The position numbers and the translations under genes are program-made. A stretch of 64,000 nucleotides of DNA from Nocardia sp. NRRL S-836 (GTDB lineage Bacteria > Actinomycetota > Actinomycetes > Mycobacteriales > Pseudonocardiaceae), in contig NZ_LGDY01000098.1 in assembly GCF_001279525.1 (NCBI RefSeq), positions 1-64,000 on the forward strand, written 5' to 3'. Positions within the stretch are counted from its first letter, which is position 1, and each line of letters opens with the position of its first letter. Positions 16,525 through 25,555 of the stretch are shown in pieces. Below the pieces are notes generated by a model, which did no database searches, had not been told where the DNA came from, and was given only the letters and a program-made list of their open reading frames with translations.

Positions 16525-19500
16525 GTGCCGATCCTGGGACGGGACCGCGAGCTCGCGGCGGTGCGCGCGGGCCTCGTGGCGGCAGCCGGCGGAACGGGCC
16601 GGTTGCTGCTCGTCGGCGGCGACGCGGGCATCGGCAAGACCCGTCTGGCCGCCGCCGCGGTGGCGATGGCCGGCGAGTACGCCATCCCCGTGGCCCGCGG
16701 CCAGGCCGTCGACGACCCCGGCATGCCGCCGCTGTGGCCGTGGCGCCGCCTCGCCCGCGACCTCCCGGAATTGCACCGGGTGCTGACCGACCCGTACGCC
16801 TCCGACCGGGACGGCTCAGCCGCCGCCCGGTTCGCGATGGTCGCCGACGCGACCGACGCCCTGCTCGCCGCGGCCGCCCCGACCGGCCTGCTGGTGGTGC
16901 TCGAAGACCTCCACTGGGCCGACCACACCTCCCTCCGCCTGCTCACCCACGTGGCCGGCGAGCTCGCCGCCGCCCGGCTCCTCGTCGTGGCCACCTACCG
17001 CGACACCCCCGGCCCGTTCGCCGAAGCCCTGCCCGACCTGCTGCGCGGCGCCGCCACCCGCACCCTGCACCTCACCGGCCTGAGCCGCGACCACGTCGCG
17101 GGCTGGGTCCGCCACTCGACCACCGTCGCCGACCCTGACGCCGTGGCCACCCGTATCACGGCCGACACCGGTGGCAACCCGCTCTACGTCCGCATGCTGC
17201 TGGACCGCATCACCGACAGCGGCGAGACCGGCACCCACCCCGAACTGCACCGCCTCGTGCTCTCCCGGCTCGACGGCCTCAGCCCCCGCGCCCGCACCGT
17301 GCTCGCCGCCGCCAGCGTGCTCGGCGAACGCATCGAACCGGCACTGCTCGCGGCCGTCACCGGCGAGGAACCGGCCGCACCGCTGGACGAGGCCGTCGCC
17401 GCACGGGTGCTGCAGGTGGGGGAGGGGACGCTCGCGTTCACGCACGCGCTGGTCCGGGACGCGGTGTACGAGGACCTGCCGCCCTCGGTGCGGGCCGAGC
17501 TGCACCGCCGGTGCGCGCTGGTGCTGGCGGCGGGCGGGGGTGCGGCCGCGGGTGCCGGGGTGGACGCGGGTTCGGGTTCGGGTGCGGGCCTGGGAGTGGG
17601 CGCGGGTGCGGGAGTGACTTCGGGGGCGGGCGCGGGTGCGGGAGTGACTTCGAGAGCGGGCGCGGGTGCGGAGGCGGGCGGGGGCGCGGGGACGGCGGCC
17701 GGCGGTGATGCGGCTGCACCCGGCCGCCTCGCGACAGACGGTGGTGAGCCCGGCCGTGCTGCCGAACGCTCGCCCGACCGCGCTACCACCGCCAGCACAC
17801 CGGGTCGCGTTGTTGGCGGCAGGGGCCCGCGCGGTCGCGCTGCCTCCGACGATCGCGAGCCCGATCCCGCCGTCGACGACCGCGCGTCGGCCAGCGCATC
17901 CGGCAACGACCGCGCGTCGGTCAGCGCATCCGGCAACGACCGCGCGTCGGCCAGCGCATTCGGCGACGGCCGTGCGTCCGCCCATCCCGCCCTCGGTCAC
18001 GACGCCCCCGGCCGCATCGCCACCCACTGGCACCGCGCGACCGGCCCCGACGCCGCGGCAGAGTGCACCCGCTGGGCCACGGCCGCCGCCCGTGCCGCCA
18101 CCGCGGACCTCGCCTACGACGACGCCGTGCGGTTCGCCGCGCTGGCACTCGGCTCCGCGGCGCAGGCGCCGGTTCGCGAGCGGGCGGTGCTCAGTCTCGA
18201 CCTGGCGAGGGCCGAGTTCCTCGCCGGTGACGTCGGTGCGAGCCTCGGTCACTGCCGTGCGGCGGCGCGGCTGGCCGGGGAAGCGGGCGCGCCGGAGCTG
18301 GTCGCGCACGCGGCGTTGGTGGTCACCGGGCTGGGCGATCCGGTGTTGCACTCCGCCGTCGACCAGCTGTGCACGACGGCGTTGCGGTTGCTGCCGGAGG
18401 AGGCGACCGCGCTGCGCGCCCGGCTGCTGTCCCGCCGGGCGATGGCGGCCACCGCCACCGGGGCCTGCGAGAAGGCCCGCGAGCTGTCCGCCACCGCGCT
18501 TGGCCTTGCCACCCGCAGCGGTGACGCGGACGCCGAGCTCGACGGCATCCACGCGCGGCACCTCACGTTGTGCGCGCCGCAGTTCCGCGCCGAACGGGTC
18601 CGGCTCGCCAACCGGGCCGTCGAGCTGGCCGCCACGGCACGGCAGCCGCACGCGGAGCTGTGGGGGCACGTCTGGCTGGTCGACGCGGCGTTCCAGGCGG
18701 GGGACCTGGCCGCGGTCGAACGGGAGCTGGCGCTGATCGAGCAGTTCGCAGCCGCGCGGCAGCACGCCGTCGCGTGGTGGCACCTGCACCGGCTGCGTGC
18801 GACCAAGGCGGCGTTGACCGGCAGGCTGGACGCCGCGCTGGAGCACAACGAGGCCGCCCGCGCGCTGGCCGGGCGGATCGGGGCCGAGGCGGCCAGGGGC
18901 ATGTACTACGCGTTCCTGCACGGCATGGCGTACCTGGCCGGCACCATCGACGCCGAGGTGGCGCGGGAGTCGTTCGCCGTGCTGGAGAAGGTCCAGGACG
19001 TGCCGCTCGCGCAGGTCTACGTGCCGTTCCTGCACGCCCTGCTCGGCGACCTCGACCGGGCGCGTGCCACGTTCGAGGGCTTCCGCACGCTGCCCGCCAC
19101 CCTTGAGATCGGCCCCACGTGGGCGCCGCTGGTGAGCAAGATCGGCGGGGTCGCCTGTCTGCTGGGCGACACCGAGACCGCGGACCTCGTCTACCGCACG
19201 CTGTCCCCGCTCGAACCGGACTACTCCGCGGACGGGTCCGGCGCGGTGTTCTGCTACGCCGCCTCACCGCACCTGCTCGGTGACCTCGCGATGACCTCCG
19301 GCCACACCACCACCGCCATCGGCCACTACCGCACCGCCGTCGACATGAACGCCCGCATCGGCGCACGGCCGTTCGCCGCGCTCAGCCGCCTCGGCCTCGC
19401 CGAGGCCCTGCTCGCCGACGGTGACCGCGCCGCAGCCAGGACGTCCGCCACCCTGGCCGCGGCCGAGTTCCGCGCGCTCGGCCTGCCGGTCCGGCTCGGC

Positions 19501-19737
19501 CAGGCCGACCGGCTGCTCCGGCGCGTCGACGTCGAGGAGCGGACCGCGGACCCGTTGTCCCCGCGCGAGGCCGAGGTCGTCGAGCTCATCGCGCAGGCGC
19601 TGACCAACCGGCAGATCGCGAGCCGTCTCGTGCTGTCCGAACGCACCGTCGAGACCCACGTCCGCAGCGTGCTGGCCAAGCTCGGACTGCGCAGCAGGAC
19701 CGAGATCGCCGCGTGGTCGCTGCGCACGCAGCGTTAG
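16525..19737 (+). CDS. Large ATP-binding LuxR (LAL) regulator with low-complexity insert
   Basis: About 1070 aa. The GTG at 16525 has GGAGG at 16515-16519; an in-frame GTG lies at 16519. An AAA-type ATPase with Walker A GGDAGIGKT (near residue 35) and Walker B LLVVLEDLHWAD opens the protein. TPR-like helices follow, and a LuxR helix-turn-helix closes it (LSPREAEVVELIAQALTNRQIA). Between the ATPase and TPR parts, 17530-18000 encode about 155 residues of Gly/Ala-rich and tandem-repeat sequence that related LAL proteins normally lack. The family activates metabolic or antibiotic genes in response to nucleotides and sugars. The last 4 bp overlap the convergent PucR gene. Confidence 0.88.
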   Translation: MPILGRDRELAAVRAGLVAAAGGTGRLLLVGGDAGIGKTRLAAAAVAMAGEYAIPVARGQAVDDPGMPPLWPWRRLARDLPELHRVLTDPYASDRDGSAAARFAMVADATDALLAAAAPTGLLVVLEDLHWADHTSLRLLTHVAGELAAARLLVVATYRDTPGPFAEALPDLLRGAATRTLHLTGLSRDHVAGWVRHSTTVADPDAVATRITADTGGNPLYVRMLLDRITDSGETGTHPELHRLVLSRLDGLSPRARTVLAAASVLGERIEPALLAAVTGEEPAAPLDEAVAARVLQVGEGTLAFTHALVRDAVYEDLPPSVRAELHRRCALVLAAGGGAAAGAGVDAGSGSGAGLGVGAGAGVTSGAGAGAGVTSRAGAGAEAGGGAGTAAGGDAAAPGRLATDGGEPGRAAERSPDRATTASTPGRVVGGRGPRGRAASDDREPDPAVDDRASASASGNDRASVSASGNDRASASAFGDGRASAHPALGHDAPGRIATHWHRATGPDAAAECTRWATAAARAATADLAYDDAVRFAALALGSAAQAPVRERAVLSLDLARAEFLAGDVGASLGHCRAAARLAGEAGAPELVAHAALVVTGLGDPVLHSAVDQLCTTALRLLPEEATALRARLLSRRAMAATATGACEKARELSATALGLATRSGDADAELDGIHARHLTLCAPQFRAERVRLANRAVELAATARQPHAELWGHVWLVDAAFQAGDLAAVERELALIEQFAAARQHAVAWWHLHRLRATKAALTGRLDAALEHNEAARALAGRIGAEAARGMYYAFLHGMAYLAGTIDAEVARESFAVLEKVQDVPLAQVYVPFLHALLGDLDRARATFEGFRTLPATLEIGPTWAPLVSKIGGVACLLGDTETADLVYRTLSPLEPDYSADGSGAVFCYAASPHLLGDLAMTSGHTTTAIGHYRTAVDMNARIGARPFAALSRLGLAEALLADGDRAAARTSATLAAAEFRALGLPVRLGQADRLLRRVDVEERTADPLSPREAEVVELIAQALTNRQIASRLVLSERTVETHVRSVLAKLGLRSRTEIAAWSLRTQR
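17530..18000 (+). repeat. In-frame repeat expansion within the LAL gene
   Basis: The first part (to about 17715) encodes Gly/Ala/Val runs and contains a 30-bp direct repeat whose core is GCGCGGGTGCGGGAGTGACT. The last part (about 17877-17990) holds at least three copies of a 30-bp unit with the core GACCGCGCGTCGGCCAGCGC, encoding SGNDRASxSA. Frame is kept throughout. The plus strand is strongly G-rich in the first part. Confidence 0.8.
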
Positions 19738-20870
19738 CGGCCGAGTCCGAGCGCCAGCGTCAGCTCCAGCACCCGGTGCGGCTTGTCGAGGTCCGGGAAC
19801 AGGTCCCGCAGCTGCTGCATCCGGTACCGGACCGTCTGCGGGTGCACGAACAACGCCGTCGCCACCTCGTCGCGCCGCCCGTGGTGCAGCAGCCACGCGC
19901 GCAACGTCTCCTCCAGCCGGCGTCCCGAACTCTCCGGCAACGCGCGCAAGGGCGCCAACGCCCGTGCCTGCAGGTCGGCGTAAGCGTCGGGATCAGCGGT
20001 GAGCACCAGCTCGACCAGGTGCTGCTCGGTGTCCCGGATGTCGGGGGAGACCAGACGCGCGCGCACGGCTCGTGCGTACGAAGCCGACGCGCGCATCCAA
20101 GGCCGCGCGGGACCCACAACGGCACTGCGGTCGGTCAGCTGGCGCAAGAGGTGCGCACGGTCGGTGTCGGGCACCAGCAGCACACCGGTCGCGTCCGGCA
20201 GGTCGTCCAGCACGAGCGTCCCTGGGTCGAGCGACCGGAACGCCGGACGGGCCTGCGCGGCGGGCAGCAGCACCACGGTCACCGTCGTGGGCGGCGGCCA
20301 CCCGGCCCGGTTCGCGGACGCCAGCAGCACCTCGGTCCGGGCGCCGGCCAGCAGGTCACGGGCGAGCTGCTCCAGGTGCCGCTCGTGGGCCATGCCGCGT
20401 GCGGCCAGCTCGTCGGCGTGCCCGGCGGCCGACGCGGCGGACAGCTCGTCGATGTAGGCGAAGGTCAGCTCCGCGAACTTCGCGACCTCCTCCGCGGGCA
20501 GACCGGCCGACACCGCGCCCTCGGCCAGACCGCGCCAGGCCACGCGGGCGCCGACGCGGTAGGCGCTGAGCAGGGCGTCCATCGAACGGCCGTCACGGAC
20601 CTCACCGCGGCCCAGCTCGTAGGCCGCGTCGCTCGCGTCACCGCCGGTCGCCACGCCGCCTGCTAGGTCGAGGTAGTGGCCCAGTGCCGTCCGCACGGCG
20701 CGGCGTATGGTCCCACCCATTCGTCCGGTCAGCGCGTTGGCGTAGCTCGGCACCTCGTCGATGATGGCCTGCACGACCTCGTCGGCGGTCGTCTTCAGTG
20801 CCTTGCGCAGTGCGGTGACAGTGGTCTCATCCAGGGCCAGTTCGGTGGCCCGCCGCATTGCCTGAGTCAC
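19734..20870 (-). CDS. PucR family transcriptional regulator
   Basis: About 378 aa from the GTG at 20870, which has AGGGA at a good distance; a GTG at 20909 is also in frame. A helical sensor-like N-terminal half is followed by the C-terminal PucR helix-turn-helix (EVATALFVHPQTVRYRMQQL at about residues 325-345). It faces a ferredoxin reductase / desaturase operon, a pairing I know from other actinobacteria, and probably controls membrane-lipid desaturation. Confidence 0.85.
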   Translation of the reverse strand: MTQAMRRATELALDETTVTALRKALKTTADEVVQAIIDEVPSYANALTGRMGGTIRRAVRTALGHYLDLAGGVATGGDASDAAYELGRGEVRDGRSMDALLSAYRVGARVAWRGLAEGAVSAGLPAEEVAKFAELTFAYIDELSAASAAGHADELAARGMAHERHLEQLARDLLAGARTEVLLASANRAGWPPPTTVTVVLLPAAQARPAFRSLDPGTLVLDDLPDATGVLLVPDTDRAHLLRQLTDRSAVVGPARPWMRASASYARAVRARLVSPDIRDTEQHLVELVLTADPDAYADLQARALAPLRALPESSGRRLEETLRAWLLHHGRRDEVATALFVHPQTVRYRMQQLRDLFPDLDKPHRVLELTLALGLGR

Positions 20871-20873
20871 GTT

Positions 20874-20890
20874 TTGTTCCCTGCGAACAA
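20874..20890. promoter_or_regulatory. Inverted repeat, candidate PucR operator
   Basis: TTGTTC-CCTGC-GAACAA lies directly upstream of the GTG start chosen for the PucR gene, in the promoter region shared with the desaturase operon. Confidence 0.45.
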
Positions 20891-20909
20891 TCTGGGCCGA
20901 CAAATTCAC

Positions 20910-20925
20910 GTCCTGAGGACAGGAC
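20910..20925. promoter_or_regulatory. Second inverted repeat in the PucR/desaturase promoter
   Basis: GTCCTG-AGGA-CAGGAC, 20 bp after the first dyad and 32 bp before the reductase ATG. Its sequence differs from the first dyad, so it may serve another protein. Confidence 0.35.
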
Positions 20926-20956
20926 TTTACGCCCTGTGGCGCATCAAGCTGGAGTC

Positions 20957-22012
20957 ATGACGAGTACCGCCCTACGCAGCAGGGCGTGGAAACTGCTTGA
21001 GCTGGTCACGACGCCGCTGCTGCCGTCCGACTACCTCGACCTGGTGAGCCCGCTGCGCGCGGGCGCCGACCTGCGGGGCCGCATCGAGGCGGTCCACCGC
21101 GAGACCGACGACGCCGCCACCATCGTCATCAGGCCGGGAAGGGGCTGGCGCGGCCACGTGGCCGGCCAGTACATCCGCGTCGGCGTCGACGTCGACGGCG
21201 TGCGCCTCTGGCGCGCCTACTCGGTCACCTCGCCGACGAACCGGGCCGACGGCCGCATCACGATCACCGTGAAGGCCATCCCCGGCGGCAAGGTGAGCAA
21301 CCACCTGGTCCGCAGGGTGCGGCCGGGCACCGTGATCCACCTCGACCAGGCCACCGGCGACTTCGTGCTGCCGCAGACCAAGCCGGCCAAGGTCCTCTAC
21401 CTCACCGCCGGCAGCGGCATCACCCCCGCCATGGGCATGCTGCGCGACACCCGGTTCGACGACGTGGTCATGATCCACTCGGCACCGCGCGAGCAGGACG
21501 TGATCTTCCGCAACGACCTGCACGACCTCGTCGCCGACAAGGCGCTGCGGCTGCTCGAACTGCACACCGACACCGACGGCATGCTGGACATCTCCCGGAT
21601 CGAGGACCTCGTTCCCGACTGGGCCGAGCGCGAGACCTGGGCCTGCGGCCCGGCCGGCCTGCTCGACGCCGCCGAGGAGCACTGGAGCAGCCACGGCATC
21701 GCCGAGCGCCTGCACACCGAACGCTTCCGCCCGAGCGTGGTCGTGGCCGGCGACGGCGGCGAGGTCACGTTCAGCACCACCGGCAAGACCGTCGAGGCCG
21801 ACGGTGCCACGCCGCTGCTGGACGTCGGCGAGAGCGCCGGCGTGCTGATGCCGTCGGGCTGCCGCATGGGCATCTGCTTCGGCTGCGTCACGCCGCTCAA
21901 GGCGGGCGCGGTCCGCGACCTGCGCACCGGCGAGATCACCGAGGCCGAGCCGGGTGTCCTCATCCAGACCTGCGTGTCCGCTGCCGCGGGTCCCTGTGAC
22001 GTCGAACGCTGA
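20957..22012 (+). CDS. Ferredoxin reductase with C-terminal 2Fe-2S domain
   Basis: 351 aa. The FAD domain has RAYSVTSP (about 90-97), the NAD domain has LYLTAGSGITPAMGML, and a plant-type 2Fe-2S domain at the end has CRMGICFGC followed by TC. It should pass electrons from NAD(P)H to the desaturase encoded 79 bp downstream, as the Rv3230c protein does for DesA3 in mycobacteria. GGAG precedes the ATG. Confidence 0.88.
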   Translation: MTSTALRSRAWKLLELVTTPLLPSDYLDLVSPLRAGADLRGRIEAVHRETDDAATIVIRPGRGWRGHVAGQYIRVGVDVDGVRLWRAYSVTSPTNRADGRITITVKAIPGGKVSNHLVRRVRPGTVIHLDQATGDFVLPQTKPAKVLYLTAGSGITPAMGMLRDTRFDDVVMIHSAPREQDVIFRNDLHDLVADKALRLLELHTDTDGMLDISRIEDLVPDWAERETWACGPAGLLDAAEEHWSSHGIAERLHTERFRPSVVVAGDGGEVTFSTTGKTVEADGATPLLDVGESAGVLMPSGCRMGICFGCVTPLKAGAVRDLRTGEITEAEPGVLIQTCVSAAAGPCDVER

Positions 22013-22091
22013 TCCGCACCACCACCAGACCTTCACCACCCGCGAAGCGGCTCCTCCCCCCAGCCGCTGAACCCCCCGGAAAGCGAGCTCC

Positions 22092-23207
22092 ATGACCGCC
22101 ATCGACCCCACCGCCCACCTGACCGACGAGCAGATCGAGGAGCTCGGCCGCGAGCTCGACGCCATCCGCGACGAGGTGATCGCGAGCCGAGGTGAGAAGG
22201 ACGCGGCGTACATCCGCAAGGTCATCTCGGTGCAGCGCAGGCTGGAGCTGACCAGCCGCGGCATCCTGCTGTTCTCGATCTTCCCGCCCGCGTGGCTCAT
22301 CGGCACCGCCGGTCTGTCCGTGGCCAAGATCCTGGAGAACATGGAGATCGGTCACAACGTCCTGCACGGGCAGTGGGACTGGATGCGCGACCCGAAGATC
22401 CACTCCACGACCTGGGAGTGGGACCACGTCTCGCCGGCCGAGCAGTGGAAGCACTCGCACAACGAGCTGCACCACACGTACACGAACGTCATCGGCAAGG
22501 ACAACGACCTCGGCTACGGCATCATGCGCGTGGACGAGGACCAGAAGTGGCACCCGATGCACCTGGGCCAGCCGCTGTGGAACTTCATCAACGCCTGCTT
22601 CTTCGAATACGGCATCGCCGCCTACGACCTCGAACTGGGCAAGAACCTGCACAAGCGCCGCCGCAAGAACCCCGAGTTCCGCGCCCGCGCCAAGGCGGTC
22701 GGCCGCAAGATCCGCAAGCAGGTGCTCAAGGACTACGTGATCCACCCGCTGCTGTCGGGCCCGTCGTTCCTCACGACGCTGGCCGCGACGTTCACCGCGA
22801 ACCTGGTCCGCAACCTGTGGTCGCACTCGGTGATCATGTGCGGTCACTTCCCCGAGGGCGTGCAGGTCTTCGAGCGCCGCTCGATCAGGGGCGAGACGCG
22901 CGGCCAGTGGTACCTGCGCCAGATGATGGGCTCGGCGAACATCAGCGGCAGCAAGGCCATGCACATCATGACCGGCAACCTGTCGCACCAGATCGAGCAC
23001 CACCTGTTCCCCGACCTGCCGAGCAACCGGTACGCCGAGGTCGCGGTCAAGGTGCGCGCGCTGTTCGAGAAGTACGGCCTGGACTACGTCTCCGGACCGC
23101 TGCCCAAGCAGGTCTTCTCCGCGTGGCACAAGGTCTTCCGGCTCTCGCTGCCGAACAAGAAGGTCAAGCAGGCCCCGCAGCGCGAGAAGGAACTGGTCGC
23201 CGCCTAG
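22092..23207 (+). CDS. desA3: Acyl-CoA/fatty acid desaturase, DesA3 type
   Basis: 371 aa, membrane-bound. The three His boxes of the di-iron centre are present: GHNVLH (87-92), HSHNELHH (121-128) and HQIEHH near residue 302. Hydrophobic segments around 58-80 and 215-235 fit the family. It introduces a cis double bond (delta-9 in DesA3) into acyl chains and depends on the reductase encoded upstream. The stop codon overlaps that of the convergent crotonase gene by 4 bp. The symbol is by similarity. Confidence 0.9.
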   Translation: MTAIDPTAHLTDEQIEELGRELDAIRDEVIASRGEKDAAYIRKVISVQRRLELTSRGILLFSIFPPAWLIGTAGLSVAKILENMEIGHNVLHGQWDWMRDPKIHSTTWEWDHVSPAEQWKHSHNELHHTYTNVIGKDNDLGYGIMRVDEDQKWHPMHLGQPLWNFINACFFEYGIAAYDLELGKNLHKRRRKNPEFRARAKAVGRKIRKQVLKDYVIHPLLSGPSFLTTLAATFTANLVRNLWSHSVIMCGHFPEGVQVFERRSIRGETRGQWYLRQMMGSANISGSKAMHIMTGNLSHQIEHHLFPDLPSNRYAEVAVKVRALFEKYGLDYVSGPLPKQVFSAWHKVFRLSLPNKKVKQAPQREKELVAA

Positions 23208-23974
23208 AACTCCCCGTGCCGTCCGGCGCCGCTCGCGAACCGAGCGGCGCCGGACGCGCCTTCGGCCGCCACGACCGGCACACCGGCCGCACCCTCGGCG
23301 CGCAGCGCGTCCGCCAGCGGCAGGTCCAGCCCCGCGTAGGTGGCCGCCCGGTCCGCGAGCACGCACTCGAACGGGAACCCGGCGATCTGCTCCGCCAGCT
23401 CCACGGCCGCGGTGACCGCCTGGCCCGGCGCGACGACCCGGTTGGCCAGCCCGATCGCGAGCGCCTCGTCGGCGGCGACCGGCCGTCCGGTGAGGATCAG
23501 GTCCAGTGCCCTGCCCAGCCCCACGACCCTGGGCAGCCGGACCGTGCCGCCGTCGATCAGCGGCACGCCCCACCGCCGGCAGAACACCCCGAACACCGCG
23601 TCGCTCTCCACCACCCGCAGGTCGGCGAGCAACGCCAGCTCCAGCCCGCCCGCGACCGCGTGCCCGCTGACGGCGGCGATCAACGGCTTGCCCAGCTGCA
23701 ACCGGGTCGGTCCCATCGGGCCGCCACCGCCGCCCTCGGGGTCGAGCTCGTTGCGGCGGACCGGGTCGCCCACGGACGTCAGGTCCGCGCCCGCGCAGAA
23801 CGTCCCTCCCGCACCGGCCAGCACCGCCACCCGTTGTGCGGGGTCCGCCTCGAACGCCAGGAACGCCTCGCGCAGCCGGGCGGCCATCGGGCCGTCGACG
23901 GCGTTGCGCCGGTCGGGGCGGTTCAGCCAGATGATCGTCGTGGTGCCGGAGCGCTCGACCCGAACGTCGTCCAC
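23204..23974 (-). CDS. Enoyl-CoA hydratase/isomerase (crotonase) family protein
   Basis: 256 aa. Crotonase signs are the oxyanion-hole segment GTFCAGADLTSVG and GHAVAGGLELALLADLRV, whose Glu corresponds to one catalytic Glu of enoyl-CoA hydratase. The second Glu position (region FCRRWGVPLIDGG) does not look conserved, so hydratase activity is uncertain. The GTG start follows GAGGAGG. It lies 21 bp behind the bicovalent flavoprotein gene on the same strand. Confidence 0.83.
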   Translation of the reverse strand: MDDVRVERSGTTTIIWLNRPDRRNAVDGPMAARLREAFLAFEADPAQRVAVLAGAGGTFCAGADLTSVGDPVRRNELDPEGGGGGPMGPTRLQLGKPLIAAVSGHAVAGGLELALLADLRVVESDAVFGVFCRRWGVPLIDGGTVRLPRVVGLGRALDLILTGRPVAADEALAIGLANRVVAPGQAVTAAVELAEQIAGFPFECVLADRAATYAGLDLPLADALRAEGAAGVPVVAAEGASGAARFASGAGRHGEF

Positions 23975-23995
23975 CGGTCCTCCTCGGCACAGCCC

Positions 23996-25459
23996 TCAGC
24001 GCGGGATCGACTGGGCGAACGCGAACACCCGGTCCGGGTCGTACTTCCCGGCGACCTCCCGCAACCGCCCCAGGTTGCCGCCGTAGTACGCCTCCGCCCA
24101 TCGTGGCAGCTGCGGGTCGATGTAGTTCACGTACCCGGTGTCCCCGACCAACGCGCCGATCCCGTCGCGCACCCGTCCCATCGCCTGGCCGGCCTCGGTG
24201 GCGGCCTCCGGTGGCGTCTTGAAGTAGATCTGGGCGCAGGCCAGTGCCGTGCGGTGGGGGAACGCGGTGGCCGACGGCGCCACGTCGGCCACCGCGCCGC
24301 CGAGCCCGTCGAAGATCAGGTACGACTCGTCGGACTGGCCGTTCATCAGCTCGACCGCCCGCGCCGGGTCGCCGATCGGCTCGCGCACGATCCGCGACGA
24401 CGCGACGAACGACTCGTGCTGGATGCCGTTGCCCGCGAAGTACCGGGTGGCCTCGGTGTAGCTCTGCGCCTGGACGAACCGCGAGGCGGGGGCGGGCAGC
24501 GCGGCCAGCAGTGACGTCAGCCCACCGGTGGACCCGACGAAGCAGCCGCCGACCCGGCAGGTCGGCTGCGGGCCGCCGCGCACGACGACGTTGGCCCACA
24601 GCTCCTTGGGCGCCTGAGCGATCCAGCGCTGCCACTCGCCGAGCACGTCGGCCGTGGCACCGGCGCCGTACTGCAACGAGAACACGGTCACCTGGGGCGC
24701 GGGCACCGTGGCGAACACGAACTCCGTCACGATCGCGAAGTTCCCGCCGCCACCACCGCGCAGCGCCCAGAACAGGTCGGGTTCCCGCTCGGCGGAGGCG
24801 GTGACCACCCGGCCGTCCGCCGTGACCGCGGTCGCCGAGACCAGGTGGTCGCAGGTCAGGCCGTACTTGCGGGCCAGCACGCCGATGCCGCCGCCGAGCG
24901 TGAGCCCCGCGACGCCCACGGTCGGGCACGTCCCGGTGGGCAGGCAGCGGCCGGACCCGGCGAGCACGCGTGCCACCTCGCCGAGCTGGGCCCCGGCGCC
25001 GACGCGGACCTGGTCGCCCGGCAGCACCTCGACGGCGGCCAGCTCACGCAGGTCGACCTGCAGGCCGTTCTCCGGCGTGGAGTAGCCGGCGTAGCTGTGG
25101 CCACCGCCGCGCGCCGCGATCGGCACCCGCAGCCGGGCCGCCTCCACGCACACCCGCACGTCGTCGACCGAGGCGCACCGGGCCACGGCGGCCGGGGTGC
25201 GTTGGTTCCACACCGGGTTGAAACCCTGGTAGGCGAAGCCGTCCTGGTCGGGGAGCAGCAGCTGCCCCGACAGCCGCGACCGCAGCGCGGCCCAGTCCGG
25301 CGGTCCACTCGGAACGGACGAACTGGACGGAGGGGCCGACGGGGGAGCCGAGGCGGAGGGGACCGGGCCGGGGGGCGCCGATCCGGTGCAGGCGGAGAGC
25401 ACGGCCCCCGCACCCGCGAGCCCAGCGACTTGGAGAAACCTGCGTCGGTCCACGGTCAC
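23996..25459 (-). CDS. Lipid-anchored BBE-like FAD oxidase
   Basis: About 487 aa from a GTG behind GGAAGG. A twin-arginine signal (DRRRFLQVAG) runs into the lipobox LSAC, so the enzyme should be exported folded and tethered outside. A Pro/Ser linker precedes an FAD-binding_4 domain with the two covalent flavin anchors of berberine-bridge-type enzymes, His in GGGHSYAG and Cys in TGTCPTVG. The BBE C-terminal motif (YYGGNLGRL...KYDPDRVF) is intact. Such oxidases act on sugars or secondary metabolites. Confidence 0.87.
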   Translation of the reverse strand: MTVDRRRFLQVAGLAGAGAVLSACTGSAPPGPVPSASAPPSAPPSSSSVPSGPPDWAALRSRLSGQLLLPDQDGFAYQGFNPVWNQRTPAAVARCASVDDVRVCVEAARLRVPIAARGGGHSYAGYSTPENGLQVDLRELAAVEVLPGDQVRVGAGAQLGEVARVLAGSGRCLPTGTCPTVGVAGLTLGGGIGVLARKYGLTCDHLVSATAVTADGRVVTASAEREPDLFWALRGGGGGNFAIVTEFVFATVPAPQVTVFSLQYGAGATADVLGEWQRWIAQAPKELWANVVVRGGPQPTCRVGGCFVGSTGGLTSLLAALPAPASRFVQAQSYTEATRYFAGNGIQHESFVASSRIVREPIGDPARAVELMNGQSDESYLIFDGLGGAVADVAPSATAFPHRTALACAQIYFKTPPEAATEAGQAMGRVRDGIGALVGDTGYVNYIDPQLPRWAEAYYGGNLGRLREVAGKYDPDRVFAFAQSIPR

Positions 25460-25490
25460 CGTCCTTCCAGCCCGATCATCCTGGCACGAC

Positions 25491-25516
25491 GTGATCATGG
25501 CGGCATCTCGTGATCA
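25491..25516. promoter_or_regulatory. Direct repeat GTGATCA in divergent promoter region
   Basis: GTGATCA occurs at 25491-25497 and 25510-25516, between the divergent BBE-like and molybdopterin oxidoreductase genes. Possible regulator site, weak evidence. Confidence 0.3.
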
Positions 25517-25555
25517 CCCGTGGCGTCGGGGGCGCGGGTGTCGTCTACTTACCGC

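Noticed and set aside
17530..18000. LAL repeat as a frameshifted pseudogene
   Set aside because: The frame is continuous through the repeat and the TPR and helix-turn-helix parts are intact.
16816..19035. Long minus-strand frame opposite the LAL regulator
   Set aside because: Shadow of the LAL gene, including its repeat; no family features.
21960..24929. Long minus-strand frame opposite the desaturase and running through the crotonase and BBE-like genes
   Set aside because: It covers genes with clear families in other frames, and its own translation is low-complexity.
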